NCBI RefSeq assembly: GCF_001425045.1
Contig: NZ_LMDJ01000031.1
Location: 467,232-531,231 of the forward strand
Reading direction: 5' to 3'
DNA: 64,000 nt
Origin: Massilia sp. Root351
GTDB lineage: Bacteria > Pseudomonadota > Gammaproteobacteria > Burkholderiales > Burkholderiaceae_D
Shown: positions 9,954 through 18,845 of the stretch, piece after piece
Layout: each line of letters starts with the position of its first letter
How positions within the stretch are numbered: position 1 is the stretch's first letter
The notes under the pieces: model-generated
Told to the model about the DNA's origin: nothing
The model's database searches: none
What the model saw: only the letters and a program-made list of their open reading frames with translations
Translations under genes and position numbers: made by a program

Positions 9954-10576
9954 AAACCCCACAACCCGGCCTGTTCGACGACTTGCCGCGCTCGCTCGAC
10001 GAGATCATCTGCGGCGTGGACGAGGCCGGGCGCGGCCCGCTGGCCGGCCCGGTGTTCGCGGCGGCCGTGATCCTGCATCCCGAGCGTCCCATCGACGGCC
10101 TGCGCGACTCGAAAAAGCTGACCGAAGCCAAGCGCGACATGCTGGCGCCGCTGATCAAGAGCCATGCGCTGGCCTGGGCCATCGCCGAGGCCTCGGAGGC
10201 GGAGATCGACAAGCTCAACATCCTGCAGGCCAGCATGCTGGCCATGAAGCGCGCCGTGGAAGCGCTCAGCACCAGGCCGACCCTGGCGTTGATCGACGGC
10301 AACCACTGCCCGCGCATGATGATACAGACCATCGCCATCATCGGCGGCGACGACAAGGAAGACGCCATCTCGGCCGCCTCCATCCTCGCCAAGACCGCGC
10401 GCGACGCCGCGCTGGTGCAGCTGCACGCCGCCTATCCGCAGTATGCCTTCGACCAGCACAAGGGCTATGGCACCGCGCTGCACCTGGAGCGCCTGCGCGA
10501 ACACGGCCCGTCGCCGGTGCACCGCCGCTCGTTCGCACCCGTACGGGAACTGCTGTTCATGAATAATTTGTTATGA
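9950..10576 (+). CDS. rnhB: Ribonuclease HII
   Basis: Removes RNA from RNA/DNA hybrids and misincorporated ribonucleotides. The 208 residues contain the N-terminal catalytic GVDEAGRGPLAGPV and the later Asp in ALIDGNH. It starts on an ATGA overlap with lpxB and ends on an ATGA overlap with the next gene, so it is translated from the same operon. Confidence 0.97.
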   Translation: MKTPQPGLFDDLPRSLDEIICGVDEAGRGPLAGPVFAAAVILHPERPIDGLRDSKKLTEAKRDMLAPLIKSHALAWAIAEASEAEIDKLNILQASMLAMKRAVEALSTRPTLALIDGNHCPRMMIQTIAIIGGDDKEDAISAASILAKTARDAALVQLHAAYPQYAFDQHKGYGTALHLERLREHGPSPVHRRSFAPVRELLFMNNLL

Positions 10577-11358
10577 AAACCATCACCTCGCGCGACAACG
10601 CGCAATACAAAGACCTGAAGCACCTGGCCACCAGCTCCCAGGCCCGCAAGAAAGCCGGCCAGACGCTGCTGGACGGGGTGCACCTGTGCCAGGCTTACCT
10701 GCAACTGCGCGGCCTGCCGGTGCAGTGCATCGTCAGTGAAACGGCGCTGAACAACCAGGAAGTGGCCGATATCGTCGGCAAAATCGAGCATCAGCGTGGC
10801 CATACCATCGCCTTGCCGGACGCGCTGTACAACGCCGTCAGCCAGGTTGAGCACGGCGTGGGCGTCATGTTCCAGATCGATACCCCCGAGCGCGCCGTGC
10901 CGGCGGCCATGACAATGTCCGCAGTCCTGCTGGACAATGTGCAGGATCCCGGCAACGTCGGCTCCATTTTGCGCAGCGCCGCTGCCGCCGGCATCAAACA
11001 GGTTTATTGCAGTGGCGGCAGCGCTTTCTGCTGGTCGCCGAAAGTGCTGCGGGCCGCCATGGGCGCCCATTTCGTGCTCGACATCTTTGAAAATGTCGAT
11101 CTGGCGCCGCTGATGGCTGCCTCCAGTATTCCCACGCTGGCCACCAGCGGCTATGCCACCACCCGCCTGTACGATGCGGACCTGGCCAGGCCGGTAGCCT
11201 GGGTATTCGGCCACGAAGGGCAGGGCGTGGCGGACGACCTGCTGTCCCTGGCAACGCAGACCGTGGTCATCCCCCATCTCGGCCAGGTGGAATCCCTGAA
11301 CGTCGCCGCGTGTGCGGCTGTATGCTTTTTCGAGCAAGTCAGGCAGAATCAGCAGTAA
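10573..11358 (+). CDS. TrmH/SpoU-family RNA 2'-O-methyltransferase
   Basis: SAM-dependent 2'-O-ribose methyltransferase, most likely acting on 23S rRNA (RlmB-like). All three SPOUT-knot motifs are visible: LLDNVQDPGNVGSILRSA, WVFGHEGQGV and IPHLGQVESLNVAACAAVC. An N-terminal substrate-binding domain fills residues 1-100. The 261-residue length fits the family. Last gene of the envelope operon, overlapping rnhB by four bases. The exact target nucleotide cannot be read from sequence. Confidence 0.9.
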   Translation: MKTITSRDNAQYKDLKHLATSSQARKKAGQTLLDGVHLCQAYLQLRGLPVQCIVSETALNNQEVADIVGKIEHQRGHTIALPDALYNAVSQVEHGVGVMFQIDTPERAVPAAMTMSAVLLDNVQDPGNVGSILRSAAAAGIKQVYCSGGSAFCWSPKVLRAAMGAHFVLDIFENVDLAPLMAASSIPTLATSGYATTRLYDADLARPVAWVFGHEGQGVADDLLSLATQTVVIPHLGQVESLNVAACAAVCFFEQVRQNQQ

Positions 11359-11379
11359 ATAAGTTTCTCTGGAGCAGGC

Positions 11380-12576
11380 ATGGACATCGCGCAGTTGCAG
11401 TTTCTGGTAGCGGAGGGGGATCCTGGCCAGCGCCAGGCGCTGGTGGACATGTTGCGCCGCCTGGGCGCCGCCCAGGTTGCCGACGCGCCGGACGGCCACG
11501 GTGTGCTGCGCCACCTCAGCGCTGACTTCGTGCCGGCCGTGAATATCGCCATCCTCGACCTGGCGCTGCCCGGTATCGACGCGCTGGAACTGATACGCCG
11601 CCTGGCCGAGTCCGGCAGCCGCGCCGGGATTATCGTTGCCGGCGCCCAGAAATCCGACGTGCTGTTTTCGATTGAAACCATGGCCCAGGCCTATGGCGTG
11701 GATTTACTCGGCGCCATTGCCAAGCCGGTAGGTGAACAGCGCCTTCAGACATTGATCAGTAATTACCAGGGCGCGCGCGCCGATTCCAGTGCCAAAGCCG
11801 GTCCTGTATTCAGTTTTGCCGAAGTGGGGCGCGGTTTGCAGGCACGCGAATTCGATCCGTTCTTCCAGCCTAAAATCGAATTGGAATCCGGCCTGGTAAA
11901 AGGGCTGGAAATGTTCGCCCGCTGGCGGCATCCGGAACACGGCGTACTGGGGCCGGCCGCATTCATGCGCGCGCTGGAGGAAAATAAGCGCATCGATTTT
12001 CTCGACTGGAGCATGATAGAGAAATCGGTAGCCGCCTGCCGTACGCTGCACGATAAAGGCATTCCGATTTCGGTGTCGATTAATGTGGACCAGGCGACCT
12101 TGGCTCATCCGCAATTCATGGCGCAAATCGGCGCATGCCTGGAACGCCATCGCATATTGGCAGACTACATTACTTTTGAAATGACAGAATCGGCTGTGCT
12201 GTCGGCCGAACCGCATTTCCTGGAACGCCTGCTGCGTTTGCGCATGCAGGGATTCGGATTGGCAATTGACGATTACGGTACCGGCCGGTCGAATCTGCAA
12301 TTATTGGCCGCCGTGCCATTCACGGAATTAAAAATAGACCGCAGTTTCGTCGATGGCGCATCGCGCCGGCGCGCCATCAGTACGGTATTAAAATCCTGCC
12401 TCGGCCTGGCGCGCAGCCTGGATCGCCGTTCGGTGGCGGTCGGTGTGGAAACCAAGCAGGATTGGGATTTCCTGCAAGGCCTGGGTTGCACCTACGCGCA
12501 GGGCTATTACATTGCCAAACCCATGCCGGTCGAAGAATTCCCCGATTGGCTGAACGACTGGCGCCAGTTTTTCTAA
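11380..12576 (+). CDS. Response regulator with EAL (c-di-GMP phosphodiesterase) domain
   Basis: The 398 residues show an N-terminal receiver domain (phosphoacceptor D60 in AILDLALPG, Lys in AIAKPV) and a C-terminal EAL domain (about 150-398). The signature EAL is written E177-M178-F179 (GLEMFARWRHPEHG). The other metal and substrate positions look intact: SINVD, FEMTES, DDYGTGRSNL, KIDRSF, GVET, AQGYYIAKPM. Activity is therefore plausible but unproven. No partner kinase is nearby. GGAG at 11371 sets the start. Confidence 0.88.
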   Translation: MDIAQLQFLVAEGDPGQRQALVDMLRRLGAAQVADAPDGHGVLRHLSADFVPAVNIAILDLALPGIDALELIRRLAESGSRAGIIVAGAQKSDVLFSIETMAQAYGVDLLGAIAKPVGEQRLQTLISNYQGARADSSAKAGPVFSFAEVGRGLQAREFDPFFQPKIELESGLVKGLEMFARWRHPEHGVLGPAAFMRALEENKRIDFLDWSMIEKSVAACRTLHDKGIPISVSINVDQATLAHPQFMAQIGACLERHRILADYITFEMTESAVLSAEPHFLERLLRLRMQGFGLAIDDYGTGRSNLQLLAAVPFTELKIDRSFVDGASRRRAISTVLKSCLGLARSLDRRSVAVGVETKQDWDFLQGLGCTYAQGYYIAKPMPVEEFPDWLNDWRQFF

Positions 12577-12592
12577 TCGCCATCAACTTTCT

Positions 12593-12625
12593 ACAGCGGC
12601 CGCAGAGATGCGGCCGCTGTTGTTT
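12593..12625. terminator. Bidirectional terminator hairpin
   Basis: A perfect 12-bp stem (ACAGCGGCCGCA / TGCGGCCGCTGT) with a GAGA loop, followed by TGTTT. It lies between the convergent REC-EAL gene and the XRE regulator gene and can end transcription from both sides. Confidence 0.8.
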
Positions 12626-12656
12626 CATAGGCAGCCCATGCCAGTTATTGGCGCAA

Positions 12657-13478
12657 TCAAGCTGGTATCGGGCACGAGGTGGACGCGTCGGCGGACCGGC
12701 GCGCGAGTACGGCGGCTGTGAAATCGTCTGCGGGGAAGAATGTCTCGATGGCCAGCTCCTGCAGCGTGATATCGTGCGGCGTGCCGAATATGGTAACGGT
12801 GCTGATAAAGCTCAATATTCCGGAAGCGCTTCTCAGGCGCAGCGGCAGTAATACGCCGGGCGCATCGTATTCCTTCCCGGACCTATTGTCCCGCAAGGCA
12901 GGAAACGGATAGTCCCTTACTTCGGCAATCAGGGATCGCAGGTGGGAATCGCCGCCTGATTCCAGCTGCCGTGCCAAACGCTCCAGTATGTGTGTGCGCC
13001 ATTGCGGGTAATTGATGATGCTGGAACCTAGTCCATCCGGATGCAGGCTGAATTTCACCACGTTGACCGGCTCCGCCAGCAGTGCCGGATGGGCGCCGCT
13101 CAGCAGCACGCCCACGGCCTGGTTCATCGCGACGATTTCGTAGCGGCCATTCATCACCAGGCAAGGATTCGGCATATGGCTTTTTAAAACAATATTGAGC
13201 GAATGTCTTGCTGCCCGCATTTCCGGCGCGTCCAGCGCGCTGGTTTTATACATCGGTGCAAAGCCGGCCGCTTCCAGAATGTTATTGCGCTCCCTCGGCG
13301 GAATATTCAGCCGGTCGGAAAGGCGCAGCACCATTTCGCGGCTGGGGCTGGAGCGGCCGGTTTCCAGAAAGCTTAAATGGCGGGCCGACAGGTCCGCACT
13401 TTCCGCCAGACCTTGCTGGCTGAGATGCCGCAGTTTGCGCCATACGCGCAAATGCTCGCCGAAAGTCGAATTATTCAT
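12657..13478 (-). CDS. XRE-family regulator with MmyB-type ligand-binding domain
   Basis: The 273 residues have a helix-turn-helix at the N-terminus (GEHLRVWRKLRHLSQQGLAE, SARHLSFLETGRSSPSRE), followed by the PAS-like MmyB domain with CLVMNGRYEIVAMNQAVGVLL. Family members bind small hydrophobic ligands; the ligand here is unknown. The start MNNSTFGEH at 13478 is chosen because upstream in-frame residues are low-complexity and read through the divergent promoter. It faces the small membrane gene at 13587 across a palindromic operator candidate. Confidence 0.85.
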   Translation of the reverse strand: MNNSTFGEHLRVWRKLRHLSQQGLAESADLSARHLSFLETGRSSPSREMVLRLSDRLNIPPRERNNILEAAGFAPMYKTSALDAPEMRAARHSLNIVLKSHMPNPCLVMNGRYEIVAMNQAVGVLLSGAHPALLAEPVNVVKFSLHPDGLGSSIINYPQWRTHILERLARQLESGGDSHLRSLIAEVRDYPFPALRDNRSGKEYDAPGVLLPLRLRSASGILSFISTVTIFGTPHDITLQELAIETFFPADDFTAAVLARRSADASTSCPIPA

Positions 13479-13511
13479 GCAGGCTATTCTAACCGGCGTT
13501 GGGGGCGGGAG

Positions 13512-13530
13512 CATTACCTTGCAGGTAATG
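13512..13530. promoter_or_regulatory. Candidate operator palindrome of the XRE regulator
   Basis: Perfect 8-bp inverted repeat CATTACCT-TGC-AGGTAATG in the 108-bp divergent region between the XRE regulator and the small membrane gene. Its position suggests control of both promoters. The link to the regulator is inferred from location only. Confidence 0.6.
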
Positions 13531-13586
13531 GCACGCCGACACTGTAATGCCGATAATCGGGCATCCAACCTTTGAAAGGAATAATC

Positions 13587-13907
13587 ATGCAGCGCACCTT
13601 GATCGCCGTCGTCCTGGTTTTGTTTGGCGCCCTGAGTCTGCCGGCCATGCTGCAGCATGGCTATGTCGGCATCTGGGAGGTGCAGTTCCGCACCTGGGCC
13701 GGCATGCAGGTGCTGGCCGACCTGGCCATTGCGCTGGTGCTGGTGCTGGCGTGGATATGGAAGGACGCCAAGGCGGCGGGGCGCAACCCGTGGCCCTGGA
13801 TTGCGGCCACCCTGACGCTGGGCTCGTTCGCCCCGCTGGTGTATTTGCTGACGCGCCGCCGGCAGGCGGCGCGGGTGGAGGTCAGTACTCGCGCCGGTTC
13901 GGCTTAA
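13587..13907 (+). CDS. Small membrane protein, DUF2834-like
   Basis: The 106-residue protein has three predicted membrane spans and a basic C-terminus (LLTRRRQAARVEV). The DAKAAGRNPWPW loop between spans two and three resembles DUF2834 proteins; function unknown. AAAGGA at 13575-13580 supports this ATG. It is divergent from the XRE regulator and shares its operator region, so it may be that regulator's target. Its last 26 bases overlap the convergent end of ppsR. Confidence 0.7.
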   Translation: MQRTLIAVVLVLFGALSLPAMLQHGYVGIWEVQFRTWAGMQVLADLAIALVLVLAWIWKDAKAAGRNPWPWIAATLTLGSFAPLVYLLTRRRQAARVEVSTRAGSA

Positions 13908-14730
13908 TTTCCTGCAAGATCGTGGTCGAAATCTCCTCGATCGACTTGGTGGTCGAGGACAGCCAGCGGATGCCTTCCCGCTTCATCATCATCTCCGCCT
14001 CGTTCACCTCGTAGCGGCAGTTCTCGATGGACGCGTACTTGCTGCCGGCGCGGCGCTCGTTGCGGATCTCGGCCAGCCGCTCCGGGGTGATGGTCAGCCC
14101 GAAAATCTTCGATTTGAACTGGTACAGCGAGGACGGCAGCTTGCCGCGCTCGAAATCGTCCGGGATCAGCGGATAGTTGGCCGCCTTGATGCCGTACTGC
14201 ATCGCCAGGTACAGGCTGGTCGGGGTCTTGCCCGAGCGCGACACGCCGACCAGGATCACATCCGCCGACGACAGGTTCTTATGCGACTGTCCGTCATCAT
14301 GGGCCAATGAGAAGTTAATCGCCTCGATGCGGTTCTTGTATTCCTCGCTGTCCACGATATTGTGCGAACGGCCGATGGTGTGCGTCGACATCACGCCCAA
14401 TTCCTGCTCCAGCGGCGCCACGAAGGTCTGGATCAGATCCATATGCATGCCATTGCATTTGCGGATCACTTCCGACAATTCCGTCTTTACCAGGGTGGAA
14501 AAGATAATCGGCCGCTGGCCGTCTGTGGCGGCCGCTTCATTAATCTTGCGGGCCGCGTCGTAAGCCTTGTCCAGCGTGTCGATAAACGGCAATCGGATCT
14601 GGCGGAAGCGCAATTCGAACTGCGTCAGCACGGAATGGCCGAACGTTTCCGCAGTGATACCAGTGCCGTCGGAGACGAAAAACACGGTGCGCGCGGCGGC
14701 GGGGAGGGGCGGGCGTTGTTCTTGTGTCAT
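13882..14730 (-). CDS. ppsR: PEP synthase regulatory protein (bifunctional kinase/pyrophosphorylase)
   Basis: ADP-dependent kinase and Pi-dependent pyrophosphorylase that inactivates and reactivates PEP synthase by phosphorylating a threonine. The 282 residues carry VFFVSDGTGITAETFGHS at the N-terminus and the P-loop-like VGVSRSGKTPTSLYLA near residue 155. Divergently paired with its target ppsA. The ATG at 14730 gives the usual N-terminus; longer in-frame readings would enter the ppsA promoter region. Confidence 0.95.
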   Translation of the reverse strand: MTQEQRPPLPAAARTVFFVSDGTGITAETFGHSVLTQFELRFRQIRLPFIDTLDKAYDAARKINEAAATDGQRPIIFSTLVKTELSEVIRKCNGMHMDLIQTFVAPLEQELGVMSTHTIGRSHNIVDSEEYKNRIEAINFSLAHDDGQSHKNLSSADVILVGVSRSGKTPTSLYLAMQYGIKAANYPLIPDDFERGKLPSSLYQFKSKIFGLTITPERLAEIRNERRAGSKYASIENCRYEVNEAEMMMKREGIRWLSSTTKSIEEISTTILQEIKPNRREY

Positions 14731-14887
14731 GAGGGAGTGCTTAGAGCTATGTTGTGAATCGTCAATTTGCGCCGCAGGCTGTAGAATGCACAGCAACGGT
14801 AAGATTGTGCTGCACGATGCTAAGAATAACAAGAATCAATATCGGCCAGCCTGCGTAAAGATTTCTATCATCAGTAAAGGTGTCACT

Positions 14888-17317
14888 ATGACTAACGCAG
14901 CACTGAAGGAGCAGCAGAACGGCGATGCCGTCTATGTCGCTTCGTTTGAGAACTTGCGCATGACGGATGTGGAGTCCGTCGGCGGTAAGAACGCCTCCCT
15001 GGGCGAGATGATCAGCCAGCTCGCTGGCGCCGGGGTCCGGGTGCCGGGGGGCTTCGCCACCACGGCCCAGGCTTTCCGCGACTTCCTGTCGCACAGCGTT
15101 GGCGGCGGCAAGCCGCTGGCCCAGCGCATCGCCGACCGCCTGGAAGGCTTGAACATCGACGACGTGCGCTCGCTGGCGCAAGCCGGCGCCGAAATCCGCC
15201 AATGGATCGTGGAAACCCCGTTCCAGCCTCGCCTGCAGGCTGAAATCGAGGAGTTCTACGCGCGCCTGGTGGCCGACTCCGAAACCGAAATGTCCTTCGC
15301 CGTGCGCTCCTCGGCCACCGCCGAAGACTTGCCGGACGCGTCCTTCGCGGGCCAGCAGGAATCCTTCCTGAACGTGGTCGGCATCGAAAACGTGCTGGAC
15401 GCCATGAAGCACGTGTTCGCGTCCCTGTACAACGACCGCGCGATTTCCTACCGCGTGCACAAAGGCTTCACGCATGCCGAAGTGGCGCTGTCGGCCGGCG
15501 TGCAGCGCATGGTGCGTTCGGACGTGGGCGCCGCAGGCGTGATGTTTACCATCGACACCGAATCCGGCTTCAAGGACGTGGTCTTCATCACCTCCAGCTA
15601 CGGCTTGGGCGAGACGGTGGTGCAGGGCGCGGTCAACCCGGACGAGTTCTACGTGCACAAGCCGATGCTGGAACAGGGCAAGTCGCCTGTCATCCGCCGC
15701 AACATCGGTTCCAAGCTGATCAAGATGGAATTCACCGCCGAAGCGAAAGCCGGCCGTTCCGTCAAGACCGTGGACGTGCCGATCGAAATGCGCAACCGCT
15801 ACTCGCTGAACGACGAAGAAATCGTTGAACTGGCGAAGTACGCCGTCATCATCGAGAACCACTACCAGCGTCCGATGGACATCGAGTGGGGCAAGGATGG
15901 CCGCGACGGCAAGCTGTACATCCTGCAAGCGCGTCCGGAAACCGTGAAGTCGCAGCAGAAATCGACCGACGCGCAGCAGCGCTTCAAGCTGAAGTCGACC
16001 GGCACCGTGCTGACCTCCGGCCGCGCCATCGGCCAGAAGATCGGCGCCGGCCCTGTGCGCGTGATCTCCGACCCGTCCGAGATGGAACGCGTACAGCCGG
16101 GCGACGTGCTGGTGGCCGACATGACCGACCCGAACTGGGAACCGGTCATGAAGCGCGCTTCCGCCATCGTCACCAACCGTGGCGGCCGTACTTGCCACGC
16201 GGCGATTATTGCGCGTGAACTGGGCGTGCCTGCGGTAGTGGGTTGCGGCGACGCAACCGAGATCCTGAAAGACGGCACCTTCGTCACCGTATCCTGCGCC
16301 GAAGGCGACGAGGGCAAGATCTACGACGGCCTGCTGGAAACCGAAGTGTCGGAAGTGGCGCGCGGCGAACTGCCGCCGCTGAAAACCAAGATCATGCTGA
16401 ACGTGGGCAACCCGCAGCTGGCCTTCGACTTCCAGTCGGTGCCGAACGCCGGTGTGGGCCTGGCCCGCCTGGAGTTCATCATCAACAACAACATCGGCGT
16501 GCACCCGAAAGCCATCCTGGAATACCCGAACATCGACGCCGACCTGAAGAAGGCCGTGGAGTCGGTGGCGCGCGGCCATGCTTCGCCGAAGGCGTTCTAC
16601 GTGGACAAGCTGGCCGAAGGGATCGCCACCATTGCCGCCGCGTTCTGGCCGAAAAAGGTAATCGTGCGCATGTCCGACTTCAAGTCGAACGAGTACAAGA
16701 AGCTGATCGGCGGCTCGCGCTACGAGCCGGACGAGGAAAACCCGATGCTGGGCTTCCGCGGCGCGGCACGCTACCTGTCGGCCGACTTCGCCGGTGCGTT
16801 CGAAATGGAATGCCTGGCCATGAAGCGCGTGCGCAACGACATGGGCCTGACCAACGTCGAGATCATGGTGCCGTTCGTGCGCACCCTGGGCCAGGCTGAG
16901 AAAGTGGTCAACCTGCTGGCCAAGAACGGCCTGAAGCGCGGCGAAAACGGCCTGCGCCTGATCATGATGTGCGAAGTGCCTTCGAATGCGGTGCTGGCCG
17001 ACCGCTTCCTGGAGTTCTTCGACGGCTTCTCGATCGGTTCCAACGACCTGACCCAGCTGACCCTGGGCCTGGACCGCGACTCCGGCATGGAACTGCTGGC
17101 CGCCGACTTCGACGAGCGCGATCCTGCGGTGCAGGCGCTGTTGCAGATGGCCATCCAGGCCTGCCTGAAGCAGGGCAAGTACATCGGCATCTGCGGCCAG
17201 GGCCCTTCGGACCACCCGGAACTGGCGGTATGGCTGATGGAGCAGGGCATTGAATCGATGTCGCTGAACCCGGACTCGGTAATTGATACCTGGCAGAAAC
17301 TGGCAGCATTGCAATAA
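14888..17317 (+). CDS. ppsA: Phosphoenolpyruvate synthase
   Basis: Makes PEP, AMP and phosphate from pyruvate and ATP for gluconeogenesis. The 809 residues are arranged as an N-terminal ATP-grasp domain (VGGKNASLGEM, FAVRSSATAEDLPDASFAGQQ), a swivelling phosphohistidine domain (GGRTCHAAIIAREL, His near 437) and a C-terminal pyruvate barrel (IGSNDLTQLTLGLDRDSG; active-site Cys in GICGQGPSDHPE). The ATG at 14888 follows AAGGTG; reading further upstream enters ppsR. Confidence 0.97.
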   Translation: MTNAALKEQQNGDAVYVASFENLRMTDVESVGGKNASLGEMISQLAGAGVRVPGGFATTAQAFRDFLSHSVGGGKPLAQRIADRLEGLNIDDVRSLAQAGAEIRQWIVETPFQPRLQAEIEEFYARLVADSETEMSFAVRSSATAEDLPDASFAGQQESFLNVVGIENVLDAMKHVFASLYNDRAISYRVHKGFTHAEVALSAGVQRMVRSDVGAAGVMFTIDTESGFKDVVFITSSYGLGETVVQGAVNPDEFYVHKPMLEQGKSPVIRRNIGSKLIKMEFTAEAKAGRSVKTVDVPIEMRNRYSLNDEEIVELAKYAVIIENHYQRPMDIEWGKDGRDGKLYILQARPETVKSQQKSTDAQQRFKLKSTGTVLTSGRAIGQKIGAGPVRVISDPSEMERVQPGDVLVADMTDPNWEPVMKRASAIVTNRGGRTCHAAIIARELGVPAVVGCGDATEILKDGTFVTVSCAEGDEGKIYDGLLETEVSEVARGELPPLKTKIMLNVGNPQLAFDFQSVPNAGVGLARLEFIINNNIGVHPKAILEYPNIDADLKKAVESVARGHASPKAFYVDKLAEGIATIAAAFWPKKVIVRMSDFKSNEYKKLIGGSRYEPDEENPMLGFRGAARYLSADFAGAFEMECLAMKRVRNDMGLTNVEIMVPFVRTLGQAEKVVNLLAKNGLKRGENGLRLIMMCEVPSNAVLADRFLEFFDGFSIGSNDLTQLTLGLDRDSGMELLAADFDERDPAVQALLQMAIQACLKQGKYIGICGQGPSDHPELAVWLMEQGIESMSLNPDSVIDTWQKLAALQ

Positions 17318-17406
17318 AACAAGTTGACGTTGAGGTGTTTTGAGTTAGACTGGAGTTATTGGAACGTTTAGCAAAAAACCATCAAAACCTCACACATTGC
17401 AGCAAG

Positions 17407-17442
17407 AACCCTCGTCGCCTTCGCAGGCAGCGGGGGTTTTTT
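17407..17442 (+). terminator. Rho-independent terminator after ppsA
   Basis: Stem AACCCTCG (17407-17414) pairs with CGGGGGTT (17431-17438) with one G-T pair, followed by a run of T. It separates ppsA from the NfeD gene. Confidence 0.75.
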
Positions 17443-17465
17443 ATTTTTCACAACGAGGAGGCATC

Positions 17466-17885
17466 ATGTCTGACTGGAGCATGTGGCTGTTGGCCGCAGG
17501 CGTGCTGGTGGTGTTGGAGCTGCTGACCGGCACCTTCTACCTGCTGATGATCGCGGTCGGACTGGCGGCCGGGGCGGCGGTGGCATTCGCCGGCGCGTCC
17601 GGGCCGGTGCAGACGGTGACGGCTGCCGTGGTCGGCGTGCTGGCAACCGGGCTGCTTTACCGCAGCAAATACGGCAAGTCCGGCAGCGTGGACGCGGCGG
17701 TGGACCCGAACGTGAACATGGATATCGGCCAGACCGTCAGCGTGCCGGCCTGGCAGGACGGCATGGCGCGCGTGATGTACCGCGGCGCGCTGTGGGATGT
17801 GGAACTGGCGCCGGGTTCATCGCCGGCGCCGGGGCTGTACACCATCCGCGAAGTACGCGGCAGCCGGCTGATCGTCGGCGCCTGA
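17466..17885 (+). CDS. NfeD-family membrane protein
   Basis: The 139 residues have two or three N-terminal membrane spans (WMWLLAAGVLVVLELLTG...) and a C-terminal OB-fold (about 80-139: GQTVSVPAWQDGMARVMYRGALWDVEL...). NfeD proteins work with SPFH proteins in membrane microdomains. The next gene is such a partner, 34 bases on (YbbJ/QmcA-like arrangement). A GAGGAGG site at 17455-17461 is a strong start signal. Confidence 0.9.
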   Translation: MSDWSMWLLAAGVLVVLELLTGTFYLLMIAVGLAAGAAVAFAGASGPVQTVTAAVVGVLATGLLYRSKYGKSGSVDAAVDPNVNMDIGQTVSVPAWQDGMARVMYRGALWDVELAPGSSPAPGLYTIREVRGSRLIVGA

Positions 17886-17919
17886 CCCTTGAAAGAGTAG
17901 ACAAAACGTGGAGAACTTT

Positions 17920-18843
17920 ATGGAAATCGGCATCGGCAACGTCAGCTTCGTCATCTTCATCCTGGCGCTGGTATTCGTGTTCAAGACCATCAATGTGGTG
18001 CCGCAGCAGCACGCCTGGGTGGTCGAGCGCCTCGGCAAATACCACGCCACGCTGGGCCCCGGCCTGAACATCGTGGTGCCCTTCGTGGACCGCATCGCCT
18101 ACAAGCACGTGCTCAAGGAAATCCCGCTCGACGTGCCGCCGCAGGTCTGCATCACCAAGGACAACACGCAGCTGCAGGTGGACGGCATTCTCTACTTCCA
18201 GATCACCGACGCCATGCGCGCCTCCTACGGCTCGTCCAACTATATCGCCGCGATTACCCAGCTGGCGCAGACCACCTTGCGTTCCGTGATCGGCCGCATG
18301 GAACTGGACAAGACCTTTGAAGAGCGCGAACACATCAACACCGCCATCGTCAACGCCATCGACGAGTCGGCCGCCAACTGGGGCGTGAAAGTGCTGCGTT
18401 ACGAGATCAAGGACCTGACGCCGCCGAGCGAGATCCTGCACGCCATGCAGGCCCAGATCACCGCCGAGCGCGGCAAGCGCGCGCTGATTGCCGCTTCCGA
18501 AGGCCGCAAGCAGGAACAGATCAACATCGCCACCGGCGAACGGGAAGCGTCGATTGCCCGTTCCGAAGGCGAAAAGCAGGCCGCCATCAACCGCGCCCAG
18601 GGCGAGGCAGCTGCCATCACGGCGATCGCCGACGCCACGGCCGGCGCGCTGCGCGAAGTGGGCGCCGCGATCCAGTCGCAAGGCGGCGCGGACGCGGTGA
18701 ACCTGAAAGTGGCCGAGAAATACGTGGAAGCGTTTGCCGAGCTGGCCAGGACCAACAACTCCCTCATCGTTCCCGCCAACCTGGGCGACATGAGCGGCCT
18801 GATCGCCACCGCGATGCAGGTGGTGAAGACGCAGAAACCCTGA
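17920..18843 (+). CDS. SPFH/stomatin-like membrane protein (QmcA-like)
   Basis: The 307-residue protein has one N-terminal membrane anchor (VSFVIFILALVFVFKTINVV), an SPFH/PHB domain (about 22-180) and a long charged helical region (KRALIAASEGRKQEQINIATGEREA...) used for oligomerisation. The ATG at 17920 is chosen because GGAGA at 17910-17914 precedes it; a GTG at 17908 lacks a site. Pairs with the upstream NfeD gene. Confidence 0.9.
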   Translation: MEIGIGNVSFVIFILALVFVFKTINVVPQQHAWVVERLGKYHATLGPGLNIVVPFVDRIAYKHVLKEIPLDVPPQVCITKDNTQLQVDGILYFQITDAMRASYGSSNYIAAITQLAQTTLRSVIGRMELDKTFEEREHINTAIVNAIDESAANWGVKVLRYEIKDLTPPSEILHAMQAQITAERGKRALIAASEGRKQEQINIATGEREASIARSEGEKQAAINRAQGEAAAITAIADATAGALREVGAAIQSQGGADAVNLKVAEKYVEAFAELARTNNSLIVPANLGDMSGLIATAMQVVKTQKP

Positions 18844-18845
18844 AC

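Noticed and set aside
14762..17314. Long minus-strand frame opposite ppsA
   Set aside because: Antisense reading of a fully conserved gene; composition is typical of a shadow frame.
17331..17393. Imperfect inverted repeat (TGAGGTGTTTTGA / TCAAAACCTCA) after ppsA
   Set aside because: The arms do not match in length and the real terminator follows; probably coincidental.
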